DNA of 64,000 nucleotides from Scytonema hofmannii PCC 7110 (GCF_000346485.2 NZ_KQ976354.1:10436341-10500340); one strand, 5' to 3'. Positions 8,833 through 17,948 are shown, numbered from the stretch's first letter. Notes: generated by a model from the letters alone, not told the origin. Numbers and translations are program-made.

Positions 8833-10211
8833 GGCAACCTTCCTCCAACGGTGACTGGGATGTCAACTCACACAACAACACTACGCGGTAGAACGCTCTG
8901 AAGGTTAGTGAAGAAGAAAGTAAATTCTTCACGCGCATTTGGGAACACACTCTGACGTTGTTTGATGATGGGCAGTCACCCTGGGGCATATGATGCAAAT
9001 TCTAGAACTTTTCCACAGAATTCAAGCAGTGTAGTGCATACCTGAAATATAAAAATTTTTAGTTACCTGGTAGATGATAAATACCTTACTCTCTAACACT
9101 AGGGTAGATGGTAAGTAACTTGCTCTCTACAATTAGGTTACTATAGTTTTCAAAAAAAAGTTAAAGGATGTGTAAAGAGTAATATAAGTAAATAAAGAAA
9201 CCATAAAAGGTCATTGCTCTTTTAACATAAATGTCTTGTAAGGATGTATACTGTTACGTCTTTTTTTAAGTGTATACACTGAATTATTTATCAGTAGAGA
9301 AATTATTATAACTTTATACTCCACGTATCGGAAAATCAAAACTTATTTTTTTAGAGTAAAAATACTGATAAGTAATATTTTTATATCACTAAGTATAAGT
9401 CTGGAACTCCTATTGTCTAGAGTTCAAATTTACAAAAATGTATCTTTTATAACATCAGAACATAGGTGCGATCGCAAGTATTGCGGTAAAGGGAAAAATT
9501 TGGTTTGGCAATTTATAGACACAGTCTTTTAAAAATTTTGTCATCCTCCTAAAGATGTAAATTTTTATTTAAGTCCTTTATATCTAATTGATAAATGAGA
9601 CAGAATTTATACATGATTTTTAGGCATGATTTTAATTACTTAGTATTTTTTATACATATTTAAATAAATGTTTGCTTGAAAAATTGAATGAAGATTTCAA
9701 CGAGACGAGTCGTGAGAACTTATGCATAAATAAGTATATGTTTTTACTTAGTATAAAAAATAACTCAATAAAGACCACCCTATTTTATACAATTCAAGAA
9801 AACTTTTTAAATAAGAATGATTGCATCAAAGCTTCACAGAATCTTTACAAAACGATTATAAAAATTCTATTTGATTTTTAAAACATACGTAGAGTGGGCA
9901 ATGCTGACTGTATCAAGATTGTAGTGGGCGGTCAGGACTATGCCATATCTCTTCCGATGTGAATTTCTCAGACTTTCAGGAGAATTAAGAGCTAATTTAC
10001 CCCAAATCAATCGAGTGTGGGTGATAGCTATTATTTCTGACAAAAGTTAATCATTACTTAAGAATCGTGGACATAACGACAGGCTTTTTTTCCATTATAA
10101 ATTGATGAAAGCCTTGGAACTAAAAAGTCAGTAATAGATTATAGGAATGGGACAAGAAGAGACATTCATCAAAGCCCAAAGACAAGTAATCAAAACTAGG
10201 AGTACATCACC
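8833..10211. other. Long AT-rich gene-poor stretch (1.4 kb)
   Basis: Very AT-rich DNA without a convincing gene. At about 9060-9135 two related halves share TGGTAGATG...TACTTACTCTC-type sequence. A 69-codon frame at 9672-9881 starting with TTG is lysine/asparagine-rich and has no Shine-Dalgarno, so I do not call it. The last 150 bp before 10212 should hold the promoter of the leader-peptide gene. Confidence 0.5.
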
Positions 10212-10436
10212 ATGGCTAAGATTACAATTTCCCAACTGCATAACGTTGATGCTGACTCTATCCAAGAGTTAACAGATGCTGAGATTGATGCAACAAAAGG
10301 TGGACTGACATTAGTAGCAGCTCCTCTCATTAATCTGAAAAACACTGCTATCCTTGGTCAAGCTGACACCTATAAATCTTCCAATACTGTGGGTAAAAAT
10401 ATCCTACAAAGCTTATTGGGCGTGGTTTTATTATAA
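10212..10436 (+). CDS. Double-glycine leader peptide, candidate secreted/bacteriocin-like precursor
   Basis: 74 residues with AGGAG 9 nt before the ATG. Residues 1-31 (start MAKITISQLH, end ELTDAEIDATKGG) have the look of a double-glycine leader: acidic, ELTD/EI helix, GG at 30-31. Such leaders are cut and exported by C39-peptidase ABC transporters. The 43-residue remainder (from LTLVAAPLINL) has no Cys and ends hydrophobic (SLLGVVLL), so a lanthipeptide is unlikely; an unmodified class II-like peptide or another secreted peptide is possible. No modification or transporter gene is near. A hairpin follows at 10521. The leader logic is established knowledge; function here is inference. Confidence 0.75.
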   Translation: MAKITISQLHNVDADSIQELTDAEIDATKGGLTLVAAPLINLKNTAILGQADTYKSSNTVGKNILQSLLGVVLL

Positions 10437-10520
10437 ATGTCTTGAACTCAAGCACAGATCTGAAGCTGAAACCCATGAAAACTGGTTAAAATCTTTGTCT
10501 ACTAAGCTTTAGCAAACTCT

Positions 10521-10557
10521 AGATTTCAGCCCGGAAATATATTTCCGGGCTGAATCT
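10521..10557 (+). terminator. Strong hairpin after the leader-peptide gene
   Basis: AGATTTCAGCCCGGAAAT and ATTTCCGGGCTGAATCT pair over about 17 bp with one bulged T and almost no loop. The following sequence is TATCAT rather than a clean T-run, so it is a weak rho-independent terminator or an mRNA 3' stabiliser, 84 bp after the stop. Confidence 0.6.
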
Positions 10558-10779
10558 TATCATAGGGGTAGTGTGTAAACCGCCCACGGCTTCAAAACAA
10601 GGGTTAGTGAAGACGAACATGAGTGCGACGACAGCGCACGCACTCCCCTTGACCTTTTGAACTGTCGGATGAAAATCTTTTTGAGACATAAGTGTTCTCA
10701 TTCTCTACCTAAACAATAGGTTTTTTCAAGTTAATCAGAATTTTGGCTAAACTTTTAAGATGGTTCGCAATTAAATAAA
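10558..10779. other. Intergenic, contains a remnant-like segment
   Basis: The minus-strand translation of about 10560-10701 includes a Cys/Val-rich stretch (NPCFEAVGG) that looks like it could be debris of a longer gene, but there is no intact frame. No promoter element is clear before the RluD gene. Confidence 0.35.
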
Positions 10780-11739
10780 GTGACAGAAATCAATTTACAA
10801 GTTTCAGAAGAAAGCATTCGACCTATTTCTTCCAAGGATGTTCGTCTAGATCGTTACCTTTCGCAAGAATTACCAAATCTATCTCGTTCCAGGATTCAAC
10901 AGTTAATTGAGCAAGGTAACGTTCATCTGAATGGCAAACTCTGTATATCTAAGAAGATCTCTGTAAAAGCAGGGGATAATATCACCCTGAAAATACCAGA
11001 AGCAGAACCACTGGAACTTAAACCAGAAGAGATACCTTTAGATATTCTTTACGAGGATAGCTCTTTACTGATTATTAATAAACCAGCAGGTTTAGTTGTT
11101 CATCCCGCACCTGGTCATCAAGATGGTACTCTTGTAAACGCTATCTTAGCCCACTGTCCCAACTTACCAGGAATTGGGGGAGTTCAAAGACCGGGAATTG
11201 TTCATCGATTGGATAAGGATACGACTGGGGCTATTGTTATTGCCAAAACAGAACAAGCTCATCAAGCATTACAGGCTCAACTGAAAGCAAAAACTGCAGG
11301 GCGAGAATACTTGGGGATCGTCTACGGTGCGCCCAAGAAGGAAAGCGGTACTATCAATCTACCCATTGGTCGCCACCCAGTGGATCGCAAAAAAATGGCA
11401 GTTGTTCCTGTAGAAAAAGGCGGAAGACTGGCGGTGACTCACTGGAAACTGAGAGAACGTTTGGGAAACTACACATTAATGCATTTTCAGTTAGAAACTG
11501 GACGCACCCATCAAATTCGGGTTCACAGCGCTCAAATAGGTCATCCCATTGTTGGTGACCCCATATATAGTTCTGGTCATTCTGTGGGAGTTAACTTACC
11601 CGGTCAAGCACTTCATGCTTGGAAACTGAAGTTGCAACATCCGGTATCTGGGGAATCGATAGAAGTTACTGCACCTCTTCCTCAGATATTTACGACTTTA
11701 CTAGAAGTTCTACGACGAAGAATAGGGAGTAGGGAGTAG
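10780..11739 (+). CDS. rluD: RluD-family 23S rRNA pseudouridine synthase
   Basis: 319 residues. N-terminal S4 RNA-binding domain (about 20-75, RLDRYLSQELPNLSRSRIQQ) and the RluA-type catalytic domain with HRLDKDTTG (catalytic Asp145), LETGRTHQIRVH and GDPIY. It converts specific uridines in large-subunit rRNA to pseudouridine; which positions cannot be told from sequence, though RluD (helix 69) is the best match. GTG start at 10780; no strong SD. The last four codons (GSRE) are made of a GGGAGTA heptamer repeat that runs on past the stop, so the natural C-terminus was altered by the repeat. Confidence 0.92.
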   Translation: MTEINLQVSEESIRPISSKDVRLDRYLSQELPNLSRSRIQQLIEQGNVHLNGKLCISKKISVKAGDNITLKIPEAEPLELKPEEIPLDILYEDSSLLIINKPAGLVVHPAPGHQDGTLVNAILAHCPNLPGIGGVQRPGIVHRLDKDTTGAIVIAKTEQAHQALQAQLKAKTAGREYLGIVYGAPKKESGTINLPIGRHPVDRKKMAVVPVEKGGRLAVTHWKLRERLGNYTLMHFQLETGRTHQIRVHSAQIGHPIVGDPIYSSGHSVGVNLPGQALHAWKLKLQHPVSGESIEVTAPLPQIFTTLLEVLRRRIGSRE

Positions 11740-11760
11740 GGAGTAGGGAGTAGGGATAAG
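11718..11760. repeat. GGGAGTA heptamer repeat covering the end of rluD
   Basis: About four tandem copies of (A)GGGAGTAG spanning the stop codon of the pseudouridine synthase gene. The same family occurs after pecF and upstream of the SLH protein gene. Confidence 0.85.
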
Positions 11761-12373
11761 AAATTTTCCTAACCTCGTTGTGGGCGATCGCTCATAAATG
11801 GCTATCTTGTCAATGCATAAGCTGTAAAAATTTATATTGGGTTTGCCATCCTCATCAGCAGATACAAAAATGAGAAATCTTACAAAATCTTCTTAACTCA
11901 ACTTAACATACCTTTACAAAAAACTCTGGCATTAACTTTGCTATCATTCTCACTCAAATCCCGTGTAGTATTACTTTTGATAGATTATGAGATGACAGTC
12001 TAATTAGATGAAGATAGACAAAGGAATGTTTCATATTGTAAAATTGCAGTTATACCGATCGCACTAAAAGCTTGATTGGTAAAGGGATTTCGCAAAATGC
12101 TGTAAGGTTTTACACAAACTTACAATTCTTAACAATAAATTCACTCAAGCACTATATAAAATCTAAAGAGCAATTAAGAAATCGATGCAAAAAACAAAGA
12201 CTTTAACAAAACAAATTGATTGCATAATGCCATCTATATTTTTGGTAAGTGTGCGTGTAATTTGTGTTGTAATTGGTATGTTCTTATGTTTCGATTCAAG
12301 AATTGCTTTTAACCTTTAGCGAGCTGATTTCAGAGATTGGATAAGCTGCAATAAAATTGAGGAGAAAAGAACA
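11761..12373. promoter_or_regulatory. Leader and promoter region of the pec operon
   Basis: 613 bp without an open frame lie between the heptamer repeat and pecB, long enough for the long untranslated leaders typical of phycobiliprotein operons. I cannot place the -10 element. GAGGAGAAAAGAACA directly before the pecB ATG holds the ribosome binding site. Confidence 0.6.
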
Positions 12374-12892
12374 ATGCTAGATGCTTTTTCTAAAGTCGTT
12401 GAACAAGCTGATAAAAAAGGTTCTTACCTAAGCGATAACGAAATTAATGGATTATCAGCATTAGTTAGTGATAGCAATAAGCGTTTAGATGTGGTTAATC
12501 GCCTCACTAGTAACGCTTCCTCCATTGTGGCAAACGCATATCGCGCTTTAGTAGCTGAACGTGCTGAAATTTTCAATGCAGGCGGTGCTTGCTTCCACAA
12601 CCGCAATCAAGCTGCTTGTATCCGCGATTTAGGATTTGTTTTGCGTTATGTCACTTACTCTGTATTAGCAGGTGATGCTAGCGTTATGGACGATCGCTGC
12701 TTAAATGGTTTGCGTGAAACCTACCAAGCATTGGGTACTCCTGGTGATGCTGTAGCTTCTGGAATTAAAAAAATGAAAGATGCTGCGATCGCAATTGCTA
12801 ACGATTCCAATGGCATTACCCGAGGTGATTGCAGCCAACTTATGTCTGAAGTTGCTAGCTATTTCGATCGGGCTGCTGCTGCTGTTGTTTAA
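12374..12892 (+). CDS. pecB: Phycoerythrocyanin beta subunit
   Basis: 172 residues, the usual length. Chromophore cysteines are Cys82 (QAACIRDLG) and Cys153 (RGDCSQL), which carry phycocyanobilin. PecB rather than CpcB is shown by [15 protein letters not shown] in place of [14 protein letters not shown] and by first place in a pecBACEF order. Position 72 is Ala, not the Asn that is methylated in CpcB, so this subunit should escape that modification. It pairs with PecA to form the outer trimer/hexamer of phycobilisome rods, absorbing near 570 nm. GGAGAAAAG serves as SD. Confidence 0.97.
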   Translation: MLDAFSKVVEQADKKGSYLSDNEINGLSALVSDSNKRLDVVNRLTSNASSIVANAYRALVAERAEIFNAGGACFHNRNQAACIRDLGFVLRYVTYSVLAGDASVMDDRCLNGLRETYQALGTPGDAVASGIKKMKDAAIAIANDSNGITRGDCSQLMSEVASYFDRAAAAVV

Positions 12893-13008
12893 TGCAATTT
12901 TTTCCAACTAGGTTCTTGAGAAGAACGTAGAAATCAGAAATATCCTCTAGGAAAAATTTCTGAGTTCTGAGCCATTACAGCTATTAACATTTGGAGATTA
13001 AGAAGATC

Positions 13009-13497
13009 ATGAAAACCCCACTGACTGAAGCGATCGCAACTGCTGATGTTCGCGGTACTTATCTCAGCAATACCGAAATGCAAGCTGTTTTTGGTCGTTT
13101 CAACCGTGCTCGTGCAGGTTTGGAAGCAGCCAAAGCATTTTCTCAAAATGGCAAGAAATGGGCAGAAGCTGCAGCTAATCACGTGTATCAAAAGTTTCCT
13201 TACACCACCCAAATGCAAGGACCTCAGTACGCTTCTACCCAAGAAGGCAAAAACAAGTGTGTACGGGATATCGATCACTACCTCCGCACCATTAGCTACT
13301 GCTGCGTAGTAGGCGGTACTGGTCCTTTGGATGAATACGTTGTTGCAGGATTGAACGAACTCAATAGCGCTCTCGGTCTTTCCCCCAGCTGGTATGTAGC
13401 AGCACTGGAATTTGTCCGCAGCAATCATGGTCTAAGTGGTGACGTTGCTGGTGAAGCTAACACCTACATCAACTATGCGATTAACGCATTGAGTTAA
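13009..13497 (+). CDS. pecA: Phycoerythrocyanin alpha subunit
   Basis: 162 residues starting [13 protein letters not shown]; the ATG at 13009 is chosen over an upstream in-frame ATG at 12991 because the family starts MKTP. GGAG lies at the proper distance. Cys84 ([12 protein letters not shown]) carries the chromophore; in PecA this is phycoviolobilin, made from phycocyanobilin during attachment by PecE/PecF, both encoded downstream. The stop codon is directly followed by (and shares bases with) a TAATAGC repeat. Confidence 0.97.
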   Translation: MKTPLTEAIATADVRGTYLSNTEMQAVFGRFNRARAGLEAAKAFSQNGKKWAEAAANHVYQKFPYTTQMQGPQYASTQEGKNKCVRDIDHYLRTISYCCVVGGTGPLDEYVVAGLNELNSALGLSPSWYVAALEFVRSNHGLSGDVAGEANTYINYAINALS

Positions 13498-13620
13498 TAG
13501 CTAATAGCTAATAGCTAATGGCTAATAGTTAATGATTAATGGCTAATGGCTAATGGTTAATAACATTGATAGCAATTAGCGATAGGCAATTAGCTATTAG
13601 CCATTAGCCATTAGCCATGA
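13498..13620. repeat. TAATAGC/TAATGGC heptamer repeats with inverted half, pecA-pecC gap
   Basis: About nine tandem units of GCTAATA/GCTAATG (13498-13560) followed by complementary TTAGCCA/TTAGCTA units (about 13585-13618). The halves can fold into a long hairpin in the operon mRNA between the pigment subunit genes and the linker gene. A similar location holds a hairpin in the cpc operon. Confidence 0.88.
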
Positions 13621-13663
13621 ATTTTAAGCAATCAGCAATTAGCAAAATTGGAGTTTTAGAAAG

Positions 13664-14503
13664 ATGACTAGTTCAGTTGTAGAACGGCTAGGAGTTAACG
13701 ATTGGGTAGGCAAAAAAGTTGAACTACGCCAGAATTGGAACGAAGATGATTTGCAACTGGTGTTTAGGGCTGCTTACGAGCAAATCTTTGGACGCCAAGG
13801 AATATACGCTAGTCAAAAATTCACCAGCCCCGAATCTTTGTTGCGGAACGGTAAAATCAACGTTCAACAATTTGTTGAGATTTTAGCTAAATCCGACTTT
13901 TACAAAGAATGCTTTTTTTACCAGAACTCTCAAGGGCGTTTCATTGAATTAAACTACAAACATTTGCTCGGACGCGCTCCTTACGACCAGTCAGAAATTG
14001 CTTATCATGTAGACCTCTACGCTTCTCGTGGCTACGATGCTGACATAGAGTCTTACATTTATAGCCCAGAATATGAAAATGCTTTTGGTAGTTATGTCGT
14101 TCCCTATTATCGCGGATTCAAATCAATTCCGGGAATGAAGACAGTTGGATATAACCGCATATTCGCACTTTATCGTGGCAGTGCTAACAGTGATAACGCG
14201 CAATATGGTGGGAAAAATTCCCGTTTGAGATCGAAAATCTCGATGAACATGGCAAACATGATTATGCCATCAACATCCGCAGCAGGTGGTGGTGGCACTA
14301 CAAGCGCGCCATCCCTCTTCAGTTCTCCTGTAAGAGGCGATAATCGCTTGTTTGTTATTGAAGCAATTCTGGGTGTACAGAACACTGGTGTAGCAGTACG
14401 CCGTAGCAGACAGGTTTACACTGTACCCTATGAAAGACTGTCAGCTACCTATCAAGAAATTCACAAGCGTGGCGGTAAGATAGTCAGCATTACACAACCC
14501 TAA
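13664..14503 (+). CDS. pecC: Phycoerythrocyanin-associated rod linker
   Basis: 279 residues. The N-terminal phycobilisome linker domain (about 20-165: [55 protein letters not shown]) is followed by a Ser/Gly-rich joint and a CpcD-like C-terminal domain (about 225-279, [10 protein letters not shown]...[23 protein letters not shown]). It joins PEC hexamers to the distal end of PC rods. It is a paralogue of cpcC; order after pecBA supports PecC. Confidence 0.96.
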   Translation: MTSSVVERLGVNDWVGKKVELRQNWNEDDLQLVFRAAYEQIFGRQGIYASQKFTSPESLLRNGKINVQQFVEILAKSDFYKECFFYQNSQGRFIELNYKHLLGRAPYDQSEIAYHVDLYASRGYDADIESYIYSPEYENAFGSYVVPYYRGFKSIPGMKTVGYNRIFALYRGSANSDNAQYGGKNSRLRSKISMNMANMIMPSTSAAGGGGTTSAPSLFSSPVRGDNRLFVIEAILGVQNTGVAVRRSRQVYTVPYERLSATYQEIHKRGGKIVSITQP

Positions 14504-14572
14504 AAGGGATGGGGAGAGGGGGAGAGAGTCACTCCCTCACTCCCTCACTCCCCCTCTCCTTCACTCCTCACT
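14504..14572. repeat. Purine/pyrimidine hairpin repeat in the pecC-pecE gap
   Basis: GGGGAGAGGGGGAGA is followed by ACTCCCTC units and TCCCCCTCTCC, complementary halves that fill the whole 69-bp gap. They leave no Shine-Dalgarno for pecE. Confidence 0.8.
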
Positions 14573-15349
14573 ATGACTACTACTCATCAAGCCGAACCAA
14601 TTATTTCAGAAGAAACTGCGATCGCCGCACTAAAAAGTGAAGATAACCAAATTCGCTATTATGCGGCTTGGTGGCTGGGAAAACACCAAGCACAAGCCGG
14701 TTGTGCAGCACTATGTGAAGCTCTATTTGATGAAAGTTATCGAGTCCCTCATGGTGGTTATCCTCTACGCCGTCAAGCAGCAAGGGCGCTAGGTCAACTC
14801 AAAAATCCACAAGCTGTCACTGCGTTAATAGCAGCACTGGAGTGTGAGGAGGATCTGCGCCTGCGGGAAGCAGTAATCCAAACCCTGGGAGTTATTGGAG
14901 ATAAGAGGGCTGTTCAGCCTTTAGTGAATCTTCTGCAATCCAATAAAGAGGAACCATATGAAGCTCTTATTGAAGCGTTAGCTGCTTTAGAAGTATGGTC
15001 AGTTCGTCCCCACATAGAGTCTTTTTTCAATCATCCTTCTGAACGAGTGCAGTGTGCAGCAGCTCGCTACCTATATCTTTTAACTCAGCAACCGCAGTAC
15101 ATTGAACGTATTCTGAAAAATCTCAACCACGAGAATATGTATTTGCGTTGGGCTGCTGTATTTGACTTAGGGGCGATTGGTCATCGACAAGCTATCGAAG
15201 CTATTTTGGCAGCTCGAATTCCAAACAGTCTCAAGCTGCTGAATTTGAAACGAATTTTAGAATCGGTTTTAGATAGTAGTGAAATTTGCGATCGCGAAAC
15301 ATCCAACTTACTGTTTAAAGCAATTGATGATTTATTAATTCAGCTTTAA
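14573..15349 (+). CDS. pecE: Phycoviolobilin lyase/isomerase subunit PecE
   Basis: 258 residues of HEAT-like helical repeats (SEDNQIRYYAAWWLGKHQ type; PLRRQAARALGQLKNPQAV; LREAVIQTLGVIGDKRAV). With PecF it attaches phycocyanobilin to Cys84 of PecA and isomerises it to phycoviolobilin. It is close to CpcE (YYAAWWLG, GGYPLRRQAARALG in both). The ATG at 14573 has no SD because the gap is filled by CACTCCCT repeats, so translation may depend on coupling or be weak, in line with a catalytic need only. Confidence 0.94.
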   Translation: MTTTHQAEPIISEETAIAALKSEDNQIRYYAAWWLGKHQAQAGCAALCEALFDESYRVPHGGYPLRRQAARALGQLKNPQAVTALIAALECEEDLRLREAVIQTLGVIGDKRAVQPLVNLLQSNKEEPYEALIEALAALEVWSVRPHIESFFNHPSERVQCAAARYLYLLTQQPQYIERILKNLNHENMYLRWAAVFDLGAIGHRQAIEAILAARIPNSLKLLNLKRILESVLDSSEICDRETSNLLFKAIDDLLIQL

Positions 15350-15429
15350 ACTTTTCAAGCAAGTAGAAAATGGCATTGGCGATTCGGGATTAACTGGTCA
15401 CTGGTCACTGGTCACTGGTCACTGTTAAA
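15350..15429. repeat. TCACTGG heptamer repeats, pecE-pecF gap
   Basis: About 4.5 tandem copies of GGTCACT (15390-15424) end just before the pecF ATG at 15430, again leaving no SD. Confidence 0.85.
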
Positions 15430-15942
15430 ATGACAAACATCTCTGCATTAATCCAAGCCTTAAACCACAACCAACCCGCTCAATGCGTAACGGTTGTTGA
15501 TTCTTTAGTCAAGCTTGCACCTGCAACCGTAGAACCACTGATTTCTGCTTATCGTAGTTCTACCGATCAAGGTTTACAAGCGTACATCATTCAAGCTTTG
15601 GCTCAAATTGGCGATCCCAGAGCCACAGAGTTGCTAGGGGAAGTTGTCGGTACAGCAGTTGCTAACCATTGCCAAGGCAATGTCCGTCGTATTGCAGCAC
15701 GAGGGTTGGGACAGATATGTTCTACCACTGACAACCCTGCTGTGACTCAGTATGCTATGGAAAAATTGACTTGGGCTTTGCTCGCTCCCGAAGATTGGGG
15801 ATTGCGTTATGCAGCAGCTGTCTCTTTACAAGAAATTGCCACGCCAGACGCATACAATGCCTTACGAATGGCTCTCAATCAAGAGACCGATAAAGTTGTG
15901 CGATCGCGAGTCGATAGAGCTTTAGAGGGGAGTGGGGAGTAG
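15430..15942 (+). CDS. pecF: Phycoviolobilin lyase/isomerase subunit PecF
   Basis: 170 residues with HEAT-like repeats. The motif NHCQGN at residues 79-84 (His80, Cys81) is the His-Cys pair linked to the isomerase activity of PecF and absent from CpcF, which fixes the assignment. It acts with PecE on PecA. The last residues (EGSGE) and the stop lie in a GGGAGTA-type repeat, so the C-terminus is repeat-derived. It is the last gene of the pec operon. Confidence 0.95.
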   Translation: MTNISALIQALNHNQPAQCVTVVDSLVKLAPATVEPLISAYRSSTDQGLQAYIIQALAQIGDPRATELLGEVVGTAVANHCQGNVRRIAARGLGQICSTTDNPAVTQYAMEKLTWALLAPEDWGLRYAAAVSLQEIATPDAYNALRMALNQETDKVVRSRVDRALEGSGE

Positions 15943-16052
15943 GGGAGGAAGATTTCCATGCTTAGCGGTGAAATTTTTTCATCGCCAATCATGAAAATCC
16001 CTCTTCTCTACTCCCCACTCCCTATTCCCTACTCCCCTCCAAATGGTTTTGG
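15928..16052 (+). repeat. Inverted GGGGAGTA/TACTCCCC repeats at the end of the pec operon
   Basis: GGGGAGTGGGGAGTAGGGG (15929-15947) at the pecF stop is complementary to CTACTCCCCACTCCC and CCTACTCCCC at about 16009-16040. The pair can form a long hairpin that includes the pecF stop codon and could act as the operon's 3' end. Confidence 0.75.
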
Positions 16053-16059
16053 AGGTTGT

Positions 16060-17268
16060 CAGGACTTACGCATTGACAGAAAATTGACTATGTGCATTCA
16101 AGCCTACCTGTTGTTTAAGGTGTTCTAGAATGAAGTCACGAGCTACGTGAAGAGACAAATTTCTCTGGACTTCGTACCAGTTTTCAATTAACTCTTCTAT
16201 TCTCATTAATTCTAATTGGGTAAAGGCGCGGATAGCACTAAAAAAGTGAGTTCTAATTGCCGCAGATGTCCTCACCATAAATCGCTCAATTCCACACACT
16301 TGTTTAATAGCTCGATGGTAGCATTCAATTCCCCAATGAATTGAATGTAATTCTTTAAACTCTGCCATAGATATTGAAAAAAGTGCATCGAGGTCAGGTA
16401 CATACATGATGTAATATCTGTGAGCTTCGTTTTTGAAATCTCTCCGAAATACTTTCACTTGCCCAAACTTTTTCAGATACACTATTAAACCAGTTTCGGG
16501 AATTTCTAGATTTTGGACTTGGATAAAATTTTTACCATCGACTGAACAGGAACGATTTTTAGCTATCCCAGTTAAAAACCCTAATTCCTGGTTTTTTAGG
16601 AACTTCAAGTTTTTCTGACTGGAATACCAAGCATCAGTAGTCACTATCTTTGGCTCCAATCCCCACTCCAAAACCTCAGTAATCATTTCTCGTAAGTAGT
16701 CATTTTTTGTTTTACCATCTTGTTTGTTATAAATGCGATAATTTACTGGTACAGACTTACCCGACACATCGGTGTAATACAAGGTAATTAGCTGAATTCC
16801 TTTGACTGTACGATGATGCCGTCCCGAATAAAAATAACCAATTAACTCTGTTAATTTTTCACTATGAGCCTTGTCAATTACCGTATCGTCTCCACTTAAT
16901 GTGCCACCTACCAAATTGATATGCGGCTTAACTTCATTAAACAAATCTAATGGTTCATACTGCTCACGTAACAAAAATCTGTTGACACTATCATGAGACA
17001 AATCTTCCATGATTTCTGCTAAACGTGTGCAGCCTGGATATTTCGATTCCGCCAGTAAAAACAGAGTGTAAGTGTTTAAATCGCATTTGGCCGTGGATGG
17101 CTTGGTAGTTACTCTAATTGCCCATACCCTCAATCGAGACAAGATAAATTATCCATCTTTCCAGTCTCCTACGGACTAGCGTAGGCGTAGCTCGCCGTAG
17201 GCATCGCCGATGTTTTTCGGTTTTTTATTACTGCATTTATTGTCTCATTTGTCAATGCGTAAGTCCTG
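16060..17268 (-). mobile_element. Complete insertion sequence, 1209 bp, IS4-superfamily type
   Basis: Perfect 19-bp terminal inverted repeats CAGGACTTACGCATTGACA (16060-16078) and its complement (17250-17268), flanked on both sides by GTTGT (16055-16059 and 17269-17273), a 5-bp target duplication. One intact transposase gene fills it on the minus strand. It sits between the pec and cpc operons, so any read-through between them is interrupted. An intact frame, perfect ends and a perfect target duplication point to a recent insertion. Confidence 0.93.
16066..17142 (-). CDS. DDE transposase (IS4 superfamily, IS701-like)
   Basis: 358 residues. The DDE fold can be followed: GGTLSGDDTVIDKAH (first Asp, about 79-93), KIVTTDAWYSS (second Asp, about 166) and HSIHWGIECYHRAIKQVCGIERF (catalytic Glu in the IECYHR stretch, about 273-278, the YREK-like signature). 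The TTG start at 17142 is the first in frame; the exact start is uncertain. The frame runs to within 6 bp of the left terminal repeat. Family naming beyond the IS4 superfamily needs a database match. Confidence 0.85.
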   Translation of the reverse strand: MSRLRVWAIRVTTKPSTAKCDLNTYTLFLLAESKYPGCTRLAEIMEDLSHDSVNRFLLREQYEPLDLFNEVKPHINLVGGTLSGDDTVIDKAHSEKLTELIGYFYSGRHHRTVKGIQLITLYYTDVSGKSVPVNYRIYNKQDGKTKNDYLREMITEVLEWGLEPKIVTTDAWYSSQKNLKFLKNQELGFLTGIAKNRSCSVDGKNFIQVQNLEIPETGLIVYLKKFGQVKVFRRDFKNEAHRYYIMYVPDLDALFSISMAEFKELHSIHWGIECYHRAIKQVCGIERFMVRTSAAIRTHFFSAIRAFTQLELMRIEELIENWYEVQRNLSLHVARDFILEHLKQQVGLNAHSQFSVNA

Positions 17269-17948
17269 GTTGTTTTGCTATTTGTAAAATTACATACCAA
17301 AAAATAATACAAAAATCAACCCCCTCAAGTGATAAATTTTGAATTTGTTTTTTTCGATGCTTTTTGCCCTCACCACCCTCTTCAGGAGAAAATTTTCTCA
17401 AGGGACAGAAATATTTAGACATACTTCGTTAAGAAATATTTACATTATTATTGGGTGATCGGACACGGTAAGAAACTGTTATATGTTGTTTTAGCTAGGT
17501 TACATCAATAATTAAAAAAATATTAATAACTGGAAATCATGGTTTGGTAAAAATAAATATGAATGTTTGTAACAAAAAAATCTTCTTTTCTCAGGCTGAG
17601 CCTCTTATATGTAAAGGATTTGAGGCTTTTCTTATTGGTCTATCTCATTTATTCATAATTTGTAACAGAATAATGTCCCAATAGCATTGTATAAACATAA
17701 TCTGGAGGGGTTAAAGAACAGACGAAAGTTAAATGAGGCAATCAGTTCACAAGGTTTGCCAAGTTTCTCATAAAATCACCCCAGGTTCTCATAATCTCTC
17801 GTTCATGCTTCGGCAGGCTAGAAGTGAGAGCCGTACAAGTGAGAGACAGTTTAGTTCGGTATCTGTTGTTTACCAATCCAAAATTCATAAAACAATTTCA
17901 GTTTTAATCAAGACAGCACTCAACTAAGCGATTAGGAGAAAAAAGTCC
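17269..17948 (+). promoter_or_regulatory. Leader and promoter region of the cpc operon
   Basis: 680 bp between the IS and cpcB with no supported gene. It contains TTAGGAGAAAAAAGTCC as SD before cpcB, a terminator-like hairpin at 17598, and the sequence TTGTAACAGAATAATG...TATAAACATAATC at about 17659-17701 that could hold promoter elements. The long leader agrees with known phycocyanin operons, but the start site cannot be read from sequence. Confidence 0.6.
17598..17634 (+). terminator. Terminator-like hairpin in the cpcB leader (possible attenuator)
   Basis: GAGCCTC (17598-17604) pairs with GAGGCT(C-type) GAGGCTT at 17622-17628 and is followed by TTTTCTTATT. It lies about 315 bp before cpcB on the same strand. 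It either ends transcripts coming from upstream or attenuates the cpc operon. Confidence 0.5.

Noticed and set aside
9672-9881. 69-codon frame in the AT-rich stretch
   Set aside because: TTG start, no Shine-Dalgarno, Asn/Lys/Ile-rich composition as expected from AT-rich non-coding DNA, no recognisable domain.
10519-10701. Minus-strand 60-codon frame after the leader peptide
   Set aside because: It includes the hairpin at 10521 and has no SD; the NPCFEAVGG stretch may be debris but does not make a gene.
11761-12373. A possible small gene before pecB
   Set aside because: No frame of useful length with SD; better explained as promoter and leader.
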